Shown here piece by piece: positions 26,023 through 33,817 of a DNA stretch of 64,000 nucleotides (positions are counted from its first letter, which is position 1; the number at the start of each line of letters is the position of its first letter). The stretch is from CAVRAZ01 sp963719135. Its GTDB lineage: Bacteria; Pseudomonadota; Gammaproteobacteria; DSM-19610. The DNA is taken from contig CAVRAZ010000002.1 of assembly GCA_963719135.1 (NCBI GenBank), positions 124,001-188,000 on the forward strand, given 5' to 3'. The translations under genes were made by a program, and so were the position numbers. The notes beneath the pieces are model-generated. The model ran no database searches. It was not told the DNA's origin and saw only the letters and a program-made list of their open reading frames with translations.

Positions 26023-26718
26023 CTAATCCTTGATTTTGAAAAAACGACGCGCCTCGACGCGCGAGGGTTCCGGTTGTACGGCGCCAAAAAGCTGGTTCGC
26101 CCGCGTGTCCTTGACCAGGGTGACCCCGGGGCCGATCCAGTTGTCTTCGGCGACCGACACGTTGTTGGCCAGCGTGGCGTTGACGCCGAGAAAACTGTTT
26201 CTGCCGATCGTGCAGAAACCGGAAATGACGACGTGCGACGAAATGAAACAATTGTCGCCGATGGTCGAGTGGTGGCCCACGTGATTGCCGCTCCAGAGCA
26301 CGACGTTGTCCCCGATCGTCACAAACGGCTGAAGGGTGTTGTCTTCGAAAACGAAGCAGTGCTCGCCCAGCGTCACGTTGCGCCACACGAACGCGTGCGG
26401 GCTGACAAAGGACGCGAGCCTGTATCCGCGCCGCTTGGCCTGATCGGCCAGGCGGGCGCGCAACCGGTTAAGCTGCGTATAGACCACCGCGACAAAGACA
26501 TCGTGCGTTTCCGTGTCGTAGACCCCGGGCAGGGCGTCGAAGTCGACCACGGGCAGACCGAGCAGGCGTTCCTGCTTCAGATAGGCTGTTTCGACGCTGA
26601 AAGCCACGACTTCATATTCGGACTCCACTTCGAAATATTCTCTGGCGATCTCTGCGAAGGCGGAGTCGCCGACGATAATGAGTTTCCGGGTCTTTCGGGG
26701 CGTCGCTAGGGCCTGCAT
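26023..26718 (-). CDS. PglD/NeuD-like sugar O- or N-acyltransferase
   Basis: This encodes 231 residues. An N-terminal nucleotide-sugar-binding Rossmann-like domain (KLIIVGDSAFAEIAREYFE) is followed by a left-handed beta-helix of hexapeptide repeats (NVTLGEHCFVFEDNTLQPFV, TIGDNVVLWSGNHVGHHSTI, FCTIGRNSFLGVNATLANN). HVGHHSTIGDN contains the likely catalytic histidine. With the FdtA-like and aminotransferase genes it would complete a dTDP-3-acylamino-3,6-dideoxyhexose. It overlaps the upstream methyltransferase by 13 bp. Confidence 0.8.
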   Translation of the reverse strand: MQALATPRKTRKLIIVGDSAFAEIAREYFEVESEYEVVAFSVETAYLKQERLLGLPVVDFDALPGVYDTETHDVFVAVVYTQLNRLRARLADQAKRRGYRLASFVSPHAFVWRNVTLGEHCFVFEDNTLQPFVTIGDNVVLWSGNHVGHHSTIGDNCFISSHVVISGFCTIGRNSFLGVNATLANNVSVAEDNWIGPGVTLVKDTRANQLFGAVQPEPSRVEARRFFKIKD

Positions 26719-27461
26719 ATCAGGATGTCTTCGCGGCGGTTGGCCATGGGCAGCGCGGGGGCCTGCGCCTGCACCCAGGCGTGGTAACCCGCCGCGCGCG
26801 CACGTCCCAGCATGGCCAGCACGACGCTGTCGTCCATGCTGCCCGGTTCCAGCCTGTTGAACAGCACCCCCGGATTTTCCGCTCCGCCGGTAAATTCGCG
26901 GTGATATCGGATGCCGGATTCGCTGGCGAAGAAGCGCTTGCGCATGGAGATATTCGGTATGTCGCCGATCAGCAGCACACCCTCTGCGTTCAGCAGCGCG
27001 AGCGCCTGGTCAAAGAACGTCCAGAAATCACCTTCGACGAAGGGGTACTGAATCACGCTGTAGACCAGGATCATGTCGATCCGGCCAGCGTGGGAACCGA
27101 GAAACGCCGGGACCGCCGGAAATCGACCACGAATCTTCTGCACGTCCTGGCGATCCGGGATCTGCTCCAGCATTTCCGTGCTGTCGATGAGGAACAGGCG
27201 GTGTTCCTGCTGCGCGCAGATATCCGCCAGCATCAGCGGCAACTGGCTGCACCCGGGGCCGATGTCCAGCACGAGATTCCGTTTGCGGGTCCGCAGCGGC
27301 AGCTTGGTGCAGATATCGTCAATGATGGCTTGTTCTTTCCCTTCCCTGTAGCTGTCGGGAAACCCGACTTTTTCGTGGCGGCTCAACTGGTCGGATTGTG
27401 CGAGTTCCCGGAACCGGTCGAAGGTCAGATCGGAGAATCGCTTATAATCGTCTCCCGCCAC
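26706..27461 (-). CDS. Class I SAM methyltransferase
   Basis: This encodes 251 residues. Motif I is NLVLDIGPGCSQLPLMLAD (about 61-79), motif II DSTEMLEQIP, then MILVYSVIQYPFVEGDFWTF and GVLLIGDIPNISMRKRFFAS. It is frequently seen beside PglD-like and beta-propeller genes in glycan clusters. About 150 bp of non-coding DNA separates it from the ELM1 gene upstream, so an internal promoter could lie at 27462-27611. Confidence 0.75.
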   Translation of the reverse strand: MAGDDYKRFSDLTFDRFRELAQSDQLSRHEKVGFPDSYREGKEQAIIDDICTKLPLRTRKRNLVLDIGPGCSQLPLMLADICAQQEHRLFLIDSTEMLEQIPDRQDVQKIRGRFPAVPAFLGSHAGRIDMILVYSVIQYPFVEGDFWTFFDQALALLNAEGVLLIGDIPNISMRKRFFASESGIRYHREFTGGAENPGVLFNRLEPGSMDDSVVLAMLGRARAAGYHAWVQAQAPALPMANRREDILICRP

Positions 27462-27611
27462 GGCGAGGCTCCTGGGTATGCGGCTGGTGGCTGGGGATTA
27501 TAGGTCAGGGGTGCATTCCGGTGAAATACCGACGGGCGCGCCCGGCGCGCCGCGCGCGACGCAGGAATGCGCAGGCCAACCGCCGATCGATTCCGTGCCC
27601 GGACGACGACG

Positions 27612-28766
27612 TCAGAGGCTTCGGGTTCTGCCGTCGGTCGCGTCTGCCATGTCGCGGACGATCGCCTGGATGCGCGCCCTGACAATCTCGAGTTCGTCTT
27701 CCAGCGCCGGCGCGCCGGTCTTGAACGGGTCGCCCAAGGGTGTGGCCAGACCCCTCCGGTACAGCGTTTCGTGCGCAGCGGTCAGGTCGCGCGGAAAACG
27801 CGCCACGCCCGCTGCGTAGAGCAGCCGGCCGATGCCGCGCAACAGATGCGCGCCTGCGGAGCGCGCGTCAGTTCCGTACAGGCGGCTGCTCAGCCGTTGC
27901 CGAAGTCGCGGCAGGATCCCCTTTTGCAGCGGCAGCGAATAGATCGCCAGCGGTTTGCCCAGTCGGGCGACCTCGACCATCATAGAGATGCTGTCGCCGG
28001 TTACGACGAAACGGTCCGCGAGCGCCAGCAGGCCGCGATAGGGATTGTCGGTCGCGTCGGCGGACCAGGCGAAGAGGCTGGCGTTGGCGGGAAGACTCTC
28101 CTGCAAGGTGTCGACGACCGCGCGCGGTGTGCGGCGGCTGGTCGAAATGTAGAGATATCCGGGGCCGGTGGCGGCCAGCGACTGGCGCAGTAAATCACGC
28201 GCCGTCTCTGCGTCCATGCGGAAGGGTTTGGTCGGGCCTCCGACGAACAGTGCGGTCAGCGGCCGCGGTAACGTGGACAGGCGTGTGCGCCATTCGCCAG
28301 TCGCCTGCTCGATCGCCCGCTGGTCCACGCGCATCAGCGGCAGATCGAGTTTCAGGACGTTCGCTGCCGGAGGCATCCGGTACTGCGACGGCACGATGAT
28401 CAGCGCAAAGCGATCCATCCAGCGCTTGGGACGTCCCAGCAGCACGATCCGGGTGTGCATGCCGGACTGCTGCTGAATCCACAGTGCAGCCATCGAAGGC
28501 CGGCGGCCGATGGTCAGGATCAGATCGGGCCAGGGCGGTTCCAGCTTGTCCGAGCGCGCCAGGTCGAGGTGATCCAGCGAAATGGCGAAGCGCGGCTTGC
28601 CCAGCACGAACTCCGGCCTGGGCAGCATGCGCCGGATTTCGTAAGGCAGCCCCAGCGCCTGCACGATGATGTCGATCTGCGCGTTGTCGCCCGGCTTGTC
28701 GCCGAGCACCAGCCAGATGCGCGGCGAGGTTGTCTGCCCGGGTATATCGCCTTGCGTGTCTGTCAT
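27612..28766 (-). CDS. ELM1-family protein (DUF1022), second copy
   Basis: This encodes 384 residues with the same motif order as the copy at 16121: RIWLVLGDKPGDNAQIDIIV, PWPDLILTIGRRPSMAALW, RIVLLGRPKRWMDRFALIIV, PLTALFVGGPTKPF, and DRFVVTGDSISMMVEVARLG. A GT-B-like glycosyltransferase fold is expected. It is third in a compact operon after the lipid kinase and a nucleotidyltransferase-like gene (6-bp gap), which suggests a role in assembling a lipid head group and not in mitochondrial-type fission. Confidence 0.85.
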   Translation of the reverse strand: MTDTQGDIPGQTTSPRIWLVLGDKPGDNAQIDIIVQALGLPYEIRRMLPRPEFVLGKPRFAISLDHLDLARSDKLEPPWPDLILTIGRRPSMAALWIQQQSGMHTRIVLLGRPKRWMDRFALIIVPSQYRMPPAANVLKLDLPLMRVDQRAIEQATGEWRTRLSTLPRPLTALFVGGPTKPFRMDAETARDLLRQSLAATGPGYLYISTSRRTPRAVVDTLQESLPANASLFAWSADATDNPYRGLLALADRFVVTGDSISMMVEVARLGKPLAIYSLPLQKGILPRLRQRLSSRLYGTDARSAGAHLLRGIGRLLYAAGVARFPRDLTAAHETLYRRGLATPLGDPFKTGAPALEDELEIVRARIQAIVRDMADATDGRTRSL

Positions 28767-28772
28767 GAGTTT

Positions 28773-29732
28773 TCAGCGAAACGCGCCGCGCCGGTACAGG
28801 CGCCACACCAGCCCCCAGATGTAGATGAGCGGATATTGCCGTACGCGCTCCGGTATTTCCACCGTCTGGCCCGAATGACGCTCCAGCTTCCAGGCGATGT
28901 AGTCCAGTCCGCCTTCGAACGTGAACAGGGCTTTCAGCAGGCGCAGCAGCGACAGCAGTTTTCCCTGCGCGCGGCGTGCGGCCCAGGCGAGACGGGCGAG
29001 TGTCCGCCGCCACGCGCCGATGTCGGTCTGGTACGTCGCGCCGGACGGCTGTTGCTCGATGTGCAGTGCGTGGCGCAGCAGCGGCTGCGCGGCCAGCGTG
29101 ATCGCCTCGTAGTAGTCGCTTTGCAGTTCGACCAGTTGGCGCGTGCGGTCGCCGGATTCGGCGCGCAGTTCGGCGTGGTAACTCAGTTGCAGGCCGTCGA
29201 TCCACAGCGCGCGGAGCGTGCCGCGCGCGGCGACGCGCGGCAACACGCGGTCGAGAAACGTGACGATGCTTTGCGCAAGACACGCGACGACGCGCGCGCG
29301 CGCCGCCGCATCGCGGGCCCAGGCCAGCGCCACCGGCTGGGTGAAGCGGCCCCAGAGATACGAATGAAACCAGCGCCGCGATGTGCCGCGCGCAAAATCC
29401 CCAACCGACACCACCGCATATTTCGCGCGCAGCACCGGCTTGTCGTCGCGGGTCTCCAGATAGAACACGTTGGGCGGCAGCAGCCGGTTGGCCAGCGCGC
29501 GGATGCGCGCGCGATAGAACGAGCGGTAGTCGTCGACGATCAGGTAGAGATCGGCGAGACCGTCGTACAGGTTGCCGCTGCGCAGACTGGATCCGTAGAA
29601 CAGAATGGCCTGCACCGCGCCGCCGTGGCGCCGCCGCAGTTCGGCGGTCAAACGCGCGAGTTCGCCCGGTTGCGGGCTATCGATACGCGCTTCGATCCCG
29701 TGCCGCAGCGCACTGCCGGTGTCATCGTTCAT
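28773..29732 (-). CDS. Nucleotidyltransferase-like protein of unknown function
   Basis: The start is set at ATG 29732 (MNDDTGSALRHGIEARID), leaving 7 bp to the lipid kinase stop; 319 residues. ILFYGSSLRSGNLYDGLADLYLIVDD resembles the GS...D-type metal site of the polymerase-beta nucleotidyltransferase superfamily. The rest is helical and basic (LFTFEGGLDYIAWKLERHSG near the C-terminus). The first Asp of the usual DxD may be part of YDGLADL. It is co-transcribed with the lipid kinase and ELM1 genes. Confidence 0.6.
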   Translation of the reverse strand: MNDDTGSALRHGIEARIDSPQPGELARLTAELRRRHGGAVQAILFYGSSLRSGNLYDGLADLYLIVDDYRSFYRARIRALANRLLPPNVFYLETRDDKPVLRAKYAVVSVGDFARGTSRRWFHSYLWGRFTQPVALAWARDAAARARVVACLAQSIVTFLDRVLPRVAARGTLRALWIDGLQLSYHAELRAESGDRTRQLVELQSDYYEAITLAAQPLLRHALHIEQQPSGATYQTDIGAWRRTLARLAWAARRAQGKLLSLLRLLKALFTFEGGLDYIAWKLERHSGQTVEIPERVRQYPLIYIWGLVWRLYRRGAFR

Positions 29733-29739
29733 CGCCGGT

Positions 29740-30759
29740 TCAAAGCGCGAGGAACTCGATCTCGGCACCCTGGTCCAGCACGCAGGGCCCGTCGGCGCGG
29801 CTGACCGGATAGAGTTCGCCGTCGAGCGTGACCGTGCCGTCCATCTCGAAAGCGAGCGAGGTGACGTTGTGACTGTGATAACCGGACTCCGGCGTGACCG
29901 ACCGGTTCGGCCGCCCGCGCAGCAGGGCGGGCAGGTTGCGCAGGAACCGGCGCGGCGCCGATTCGATCAGCGTGGTGTGCAGCGCCGCGGTTTCGGTGCC
30001 CCAGAACGGCTGCAGGCGCGCGAAGTGACGCTCCAGGCCGCTCGTGATCAGCAGCAGCACGTCCAGGTCCCGTGCGGCCGGCTCGTCGCCGTAGCGCAGT
30101 GTCATGGGCACCGGCCGCGCGAAAGCGGGATCGTCGCGGACGATGCCCCAGATCGTTCGCGCCATCGCCAGGCCGGGGCCGATCTCGCTTTCGAGCCCCT
30201 TGGTGTGCCGGTCGCAGTATTCGACGCCCTGGATGATGGCGCCGGCGCCGAAGAACAGGCCGTAGGCCGGCGGGCGGTCATTGCCGCTGACGAGCCGCAG
30301 CAGCGGCCGCCGGACCGTGCGCATGACGGGAGCGGGGTCGTCGAGCCAGCGCCGCAGGCGCTTGAGCGCCGTCTGCAGATTGCCCCGCAGGCCCACGTCG
30401 CCGGCGTTCATGTTGGTGGTGCCGCCGGGCAGCAGCGCGATGGGCGGCAGCACGTCGAACAGGCGTTCGTTCAACAGTCTGCCCAGCACGTGCGCCATGG
30501 TGCCGTCGCCGCCGTTGATCGCCAGCACGTCGATGTCGGCGTCGCGCAGCGCGTGCAGCGCCCGCGTAAGTTCCGCGTCGTCGCGCGTCGAGTAATGGTG
30601 TATGCGCGGGTGATCTGCGACAATCTGCCGGACCTGCGGCAACTGTTTCCGGTTGCGGCCGCTGCGGCCGTTGCTGATCAGCCCGAGTCGTACCGGCCGC
30701 TCCAGAGCGAGCATCGAAGGCTGTGCAGGTAGCGCGAGAGCGGCTGCGGGCTGGTTCAT
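29740..30759 (-). CDS. Diacylglycerol/ceramide-type lipid kinase
   Basis: This encodes 339 residues with the DAGK catalytic fold. RLGLISNGRSGRNRKQLPQV is the nucleotide loop, LAINGGDGTMAHVLGRLL holds the GGDGT motif, and PPIALLPGGTTNMNAGDVGL is the PGGT segment. A C-terminal beta domain (VTSLAFEMDGTVTLDGELYP) follows, as in DgkB, YegS and sphingosine-kinase relatives. It phosphorylates a lipid hydroxyl with ATP. The linked ELM1-like and nucleotidyltransferase genes, plus FAAL and GNAT genes a few kb away, make ceramide as well as diacylglycerol a candidate substrate. Confidence 0.85.
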   Translation of the reverse strand: MNQPAAALALPAQPSMLALERPVRLGLISNGRSGRNRKQLPQVRQIVADHPRIHHYSTRDDAELTRALHALRDADIDVLAINGGDGTMAHVLGRLLNERLFDVLPPIALLPGGTTNMNAGDVGLRGNLQTALKRLRRWLDDPAPVMRTVRRPLLRLVSGNDRPPAYGLFFGAGAIIQGVEYCDRHTKGLESEIGPGLAMARTIWGIVRDDPAFARPVPMTLRYGDEPAARDLDVLLLITSGLERHFARLQPFWGTETAALHTTLIESAPRRFLRNLPALLRGRPNRSVTPESGYHSHNVTSLAFEMDGTVTLDGELYPVSRADGPCVLDQGAEIEFLAL

Positions 30760-30848
30760 CGGACAGGGTGCATTCTGAGGTCAAAGCGCAATGAGGGGCA
30801 TCCTAGCTCAGTCATGCCCCGATAACCAGACGATGGGGTGAAACCAAG

Positions 30849-31802
30849 GTGTCCCGACCGGAAACGACCGCCGACACGCTGAATTTTGCGCAACTGTCGG
30901 ACCCGCATCTGACGTCGCTCGAAGGCGTGCGCTGGTCCGAACTGGCCAACAAGCGGTTGCTGGGTTATCTGTCCTGGCTGAAAAAACGCCGCGCCGAACA
31001 CCGGCCCGAGGTGCTGGACGCGCTGCTGCGGGACCTGGCCGTGATGCGTCCGGAGCACATCGTCGTCACCGGCGACCTGACCCACGTCGGTCTGCAGGAC
31101 GAATTCCGCCAGGCCCGACGCTGGCTGGAAGCGCTCGGCACGCCGGCGCAGGTCACCCTGGTTCCCGGCAATCACGACAGCTATGCGCCGGCGCCCTGGA
31201 CGCAGAGCTTCCTGCACTGGCTGCCCTATCTGGCGTCGGACCAAGCCGACGGCGGCGCGCCGGCGCCGGACGACGAACACCTGTTCCCCAGTCTGCGCGT
31301 GCGCGGTCCGGTCGCCTTTATCGGACTGTCCAGCGCACGCCCGTCGGCGCCGTTCCTCGCGGTGGGCAGCGTCGGCGCGGCGCAGCGCGAGCGCTTTGAA
31401 CGGCTGCTGATCGAGACGGGCGCTGCGGGACTGTTTCGCGTCGTGCTGATTCACCATTCGCCGGTGCCGGGCGACGAAAAGTGGCGCAAACGCCTGACCG
31501 ACGGCGCCGAAGTCAGCGCCATCATCCAACGCCGCGGCGCCGAGCTGGTGCTCCACGGCCACGGCCACCGCGCCCTCGAATCGGCGCTCGAGACCGGCGG
31601 ACATCCGATCCCGGTCATCGGCATACCCTCGGCCTCGGCGATCGGCCACAGGCCGGGCCGCGCGGCGGGCTATCACCTGTACCGGGTGCGGCGTGACGAT
31701 GCGATCTGGCAACTGACGGTATTCATGCGCGGCTACCGCGCCGACAAGGCGCAGTTCGTGGCGCAGGGCGAACGGACGTATTCGATTCCCGTTGCAAGGT
31801 GA
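30849..31802 (+). CDS. Calcineurin-like metallophosphoesterase
   Basis: This encodes 317 residues from GTG 30849 (MSRPETTADTLNFAQLSDPH). Metal-ligand motifs are in order: AQLSDPHLTS (DxH), VVTGDLTHVG (GDxx), VPGNHDSYAP (GNHD), LIHHSPVPGD and LVLHGHGHRAL (GHxH). It hydrolyses a phosphomonoester or diester. It is divergent from the lipid kinase operon with about 90 bp between, which suggests a shared regulatory region and a related lipid or nucleotide substrate. No signal peptide is seen. Confidence 0.85.
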   Translation: MSRPETTADTLNFAQLSDPHLTSLEGVRWSELANKRLLGYLSWLKKRRAEHRPEVLDALLRDLAVMRPEHIVVTGDLTHVGLQDEFRQARRWLEALGTPAQVTLVPGNHDSYAPAPWTQSFLHWLPYLASDQADGGAPAPDDEHLFPSLRVRGPVAFIGLSSARPSAPFLAVGSVGAAQRERFERLLIETGAAGLFRVVLIHHSPVPGDEKWRKRLTDGAEVSAIIQRRGAELVLHGHGHRALESALETGGHPIPVIGIPSASAIGHRPGRAAGYHLYRVRRDDAIWQLTVFMRGYRADKAQFVAQGERTYSIPVAR

Positions 31803-31820
31803 TCTGCGCGTTGTTCCTCA

Positions 31821-31916
31821 ATAATCAACCGCCAAGATAATCGACCGCCAAGATAATCAACCGCCAAGATAATCAACCGCCAAGATAATCAACCGCGAAA
31901 ATAATCAACCGCGAAG
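31821..31916. repeat. Six tandem 16-bp repeats
   Basis: Six exact-period units of the type ATAATCAACCGCCAAG run from 31821 to 31916; the last two change to ...CCGCGAAR. The final unit flows directly into the mosaic repeat AACCGCGAAGGACGCG, so the array looks like slippage amplification of that repeat's edge. Confidence 0.9.
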
Positions 31917-32279
31917 GACGCGAAGGACGCGAAGGGAAAACCCCTCTTAGCCACAAAGAACACAGAAGGGAAGACTCCCTCCTAACCACTAAGGACACAG
32001 AAGCCCCCTCTTAACCACAAAGGACACAAAGGGCACGAAGGAACCTTTTTTTGACTGGCGGCATTTGCCCTGTTCAGTGGAGAGAGACGCCGCGATGGAC
32101 TGTCAACGGACCTCCCGTAGCCTTTTTGGCACAATTACCGCTTTCCGGATGCGCGCCTCGGCGAGCAAGACAGCACGCTAACAGGTTTCTTGGAAATGGT
32201 TATGTTCGTGTACTTTGTGTCCTTTGTGGTCAAGAGGGGTTTTCCCTTAGCGTCCTTCGCGTCCTTCGCGGTTGATTAT
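31901..32279. repeat. Mosaic intergenic repeat, inverted pair B/C
   Basis: The left part (31907-32045) has AACCGCGAAGGACGCGAAGG and then AACCACAAAGGACACAAAGG-type modules. The right part (32205-32279) has the reverse complements in opposite orientation (TTCGTG...TTTGTGGTC, then CGTCCTTCGCGTCCTTCGCG). About 160 bp of unremarkable sequence lies between. Short open frames here are produced by the repeat itself. No gene is supported in 31803-32382. Confidence 0.8.
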
Positions 32280-32335
32280 CCATTCCAAATACCCCGTTCG
32301 ACCAGGGTACTTCCGGTGGACAAAGCGGCGTCGGT

Positions 32336-32362
32336 GTGATAATAAAATAATATTTCTTAACT
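32336..32362. promoter_or_regulatory. AT-rich possible NikR operator / promoter
   Basis: A strikingly AT-rich stretch (GTGATAATAAAATAATATTTC and on) sits 25-50 bp before the nickel permease start in otherwise GC-rich DNA. It contains short inverted elements (AATAAAATAATATT). NikR proteins bind spaced AT-rich half-sites upstream of nickel uptake genes, so this is a reasonable but unproven operator. Confidence 0.3.
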
Positions 32363-32382
32363 GACTCTCCAGGCGGTGCCAC

Positions 32383-33198
32383 ATGGCGATCGAACAGTTG
32401 CCCGCGAATGCCTTGGCGCTGGCTGGCGCCGTCGTCCTGCTGGGCATCCGCCACGGCCTGGACGCGGATCACATCGCCATCGTCGACGGGCTGACCCGCT
32501 TCAACATGGCGCGCCGTCCGCACCTTGCGCGCTGGGCCGGAATCCTGTTTTCGCTTGGCCACGGTGCCGTGGTGATGCTGGCGGCGCTGGCGGTCGGTTT
32601 GTGGGCGCGTCAATTGGGCGCGCCGGCCTGGCTGGAGACGCTCGGCGTCTGGACGTCCATCCTGTTTCTCACCGCGGTAGGTGTCCTCAATCTGGCGGCC
32701 GTACTGCGCAGCCCTCATGACCAGGTGGTGCGCAGCGTCGGTCTGCGCGGACGGCTGTTCAGCCGCTGCAGCCGCAACGGACGGCCGCTCGCCATCGTTT
32801 TCATCGGCGCCCTGTTCGCCGTGTCGTTCGACACCATGAGCCAGGCTTCACTGTTCGCGCTTGCCGCGCAGCAGGCGGGGGGCTGGAGTTTTTCGCTGTT
32901 GCTGGGGGCCCTGTTCATGGCGGGAATGATGCTCACCGACGGCGCCAGCGGCCTCTGGGTGGCGCGGCTGCTCTGCCGCAGCGACCGCCGCGCACGGGTC
33001 GCTTCGCGCGTGCTCGGACTGACGATCGCCGGACTCAGCCTGCTGGTTGCACTGCTCGGCGTGATGCGCCTTTATCTGCCGCAAGTCAGTCTCTGGAGCG
33101 ACGGCAGCGAGCTGTTGGTGACGGGTCTCCTGATGGGCAGTCTGCTGCTCAGCTTCGGCTATGCACTCTGGGTGACCCGCGACGACCGGCTGCACTGA
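32383..33198 (+). CDS. Nickel/cobalt permease, NiCoT (HoxN/NixA) family
   Basis: This encodes 271 residues with about seven or eight predicted membrane helices. Signature motifs are RHGLDADHIAIVD in helix II (residues about 23-35, the metal-binding HX4DH type), FSLGHGAVVM, AVSFDTMSQASLF and MAGMMLTDGASG. It imports Ni2+ (or Co2+) driven by the membrane potential. The GFDTxTE signature is altered to SFDTMSQ. NikR is encoded 135 bp downstream on the same strand, which favours nickel. Confidence 0.85.
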   Translation: MAIEQLPANALALAGAVVLLGIRHGLDADHIAIVDGLTRFNMARRPHLARWAGILFSLGHGAVVMLAALAVGLWARQLGAPAWLETLGVWTSILFLTAVGVLNLAAVLRSPHDQVVRSVGLRGRLFSRCSRNGRPLAIVFIGALFAVSFDTMSQASLFALAAQQAGGWSFSLLLGALFMAGMMLTDGASGLWVARLLCRSDRRARVASRVLGLTIAGLSLLVALLGVMRLYLPQVSLWSDGSELLVTGLLMGSLLLSFGYALWVTRDDRLH

Positions 33199-33332
33199 AT
33201 GCCGGCGCACGAATAGCGCTTCACGCCGGCGCGGCAGGGCGCCGTGCCGGCGGCGTTGCGCCTTGCAGACCGGTAGTGCGCCGGCTGCGGCTGGTCCATA
33301 ATCGGCGCGCGCAGTCGGACCGGGTCGGAATC

Positions 33333-33794
33333 ATGAGCGAACGCTTCACCATTTCTCTCGAACAACGCCTCGCGGCGCAGTTCGACAAATACATCAAGGC
33401 CAAGGGCTATACCAACCGCTCGGAAGCGGTGCGTGACCTGATCCGCGTCAGGCTGGCCGATGAGCATCTGGACGAGCAGAAGACCGGGCGCTGTGTTGCG
33501 ACCCTGTCCTACGTCTACAATCACCACGAACTGGATCTTGCGCGGCGCCTGATGGATATACAGCACGCGCACCACGAACTGACGCTCGCCACCCAGCACG
33601 TTCACATCGACCACGATCATTGCCTGGAAACGGTGATGCTCAGCGGGCCGGCGCTGGCGGTGCGCGAGTTTGCACAGACGCTCATCGCCGAGCGCGGCGT
33701 GCATCACGGCAACCTGCACGTGATCGCCGTTGACGAGACGCCCGCCCACCGGCACGGCGGCGAAGTCCACAGTCACTCCCGGCCGGTCACCTGA
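33333..33794 (+). CDS. nikR: Nickel-responsive regulator NikR
   Basis: The start is ATG 33333 (MSERFTISLEQRLAAQFDKY); 153 residues. The N-terminal ribbon-helix-helix DNA-binding domain (residues 1-50, NRSEAVRDLIRVRL) is followed by an ACT-like tetramerisation domain. The four nickel ligands known in E. coli NikR are all present: the His of QHAHHEL, both His of HVHIDHD, and the Cys of DHCLE. The tail APTHRHGG-like segment (AHRHGGEVHSHS) adds four histidines not found in the short E. coli protein. It probably represses the permease gene just upstream when nickel is plentiful. Confidence 0.93.
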   Translation: MSERFTISLEQRLAAQFDKYIKAKGYTNRSEAVRDLIRVRLADEHLDEQKTGRCVATLSYVYNHHELDLARRLMDIQHAHHELTLATQHVHIDHDHCLETVMLSGPALAVREFAQTLIAERGVHHGNLHVIAVDETPAHRHGGEVHSHSRPVT

Positions 33795-33817
33795 ACCACG
33801 CCGCGCGGGCCCGACCT

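Noticed and set aside
31821..31916. CRISPR array
   Set aside because: Units are 16 bp with no spacers and no cas genes nearby; it is a simple tandem repeat.
32051..32275. Small open frame ending VLCVLCGQEGFSLSVLRVLRG
   Set aside because: It is generated by the mosaic repeat, as are similar frames at other copies.
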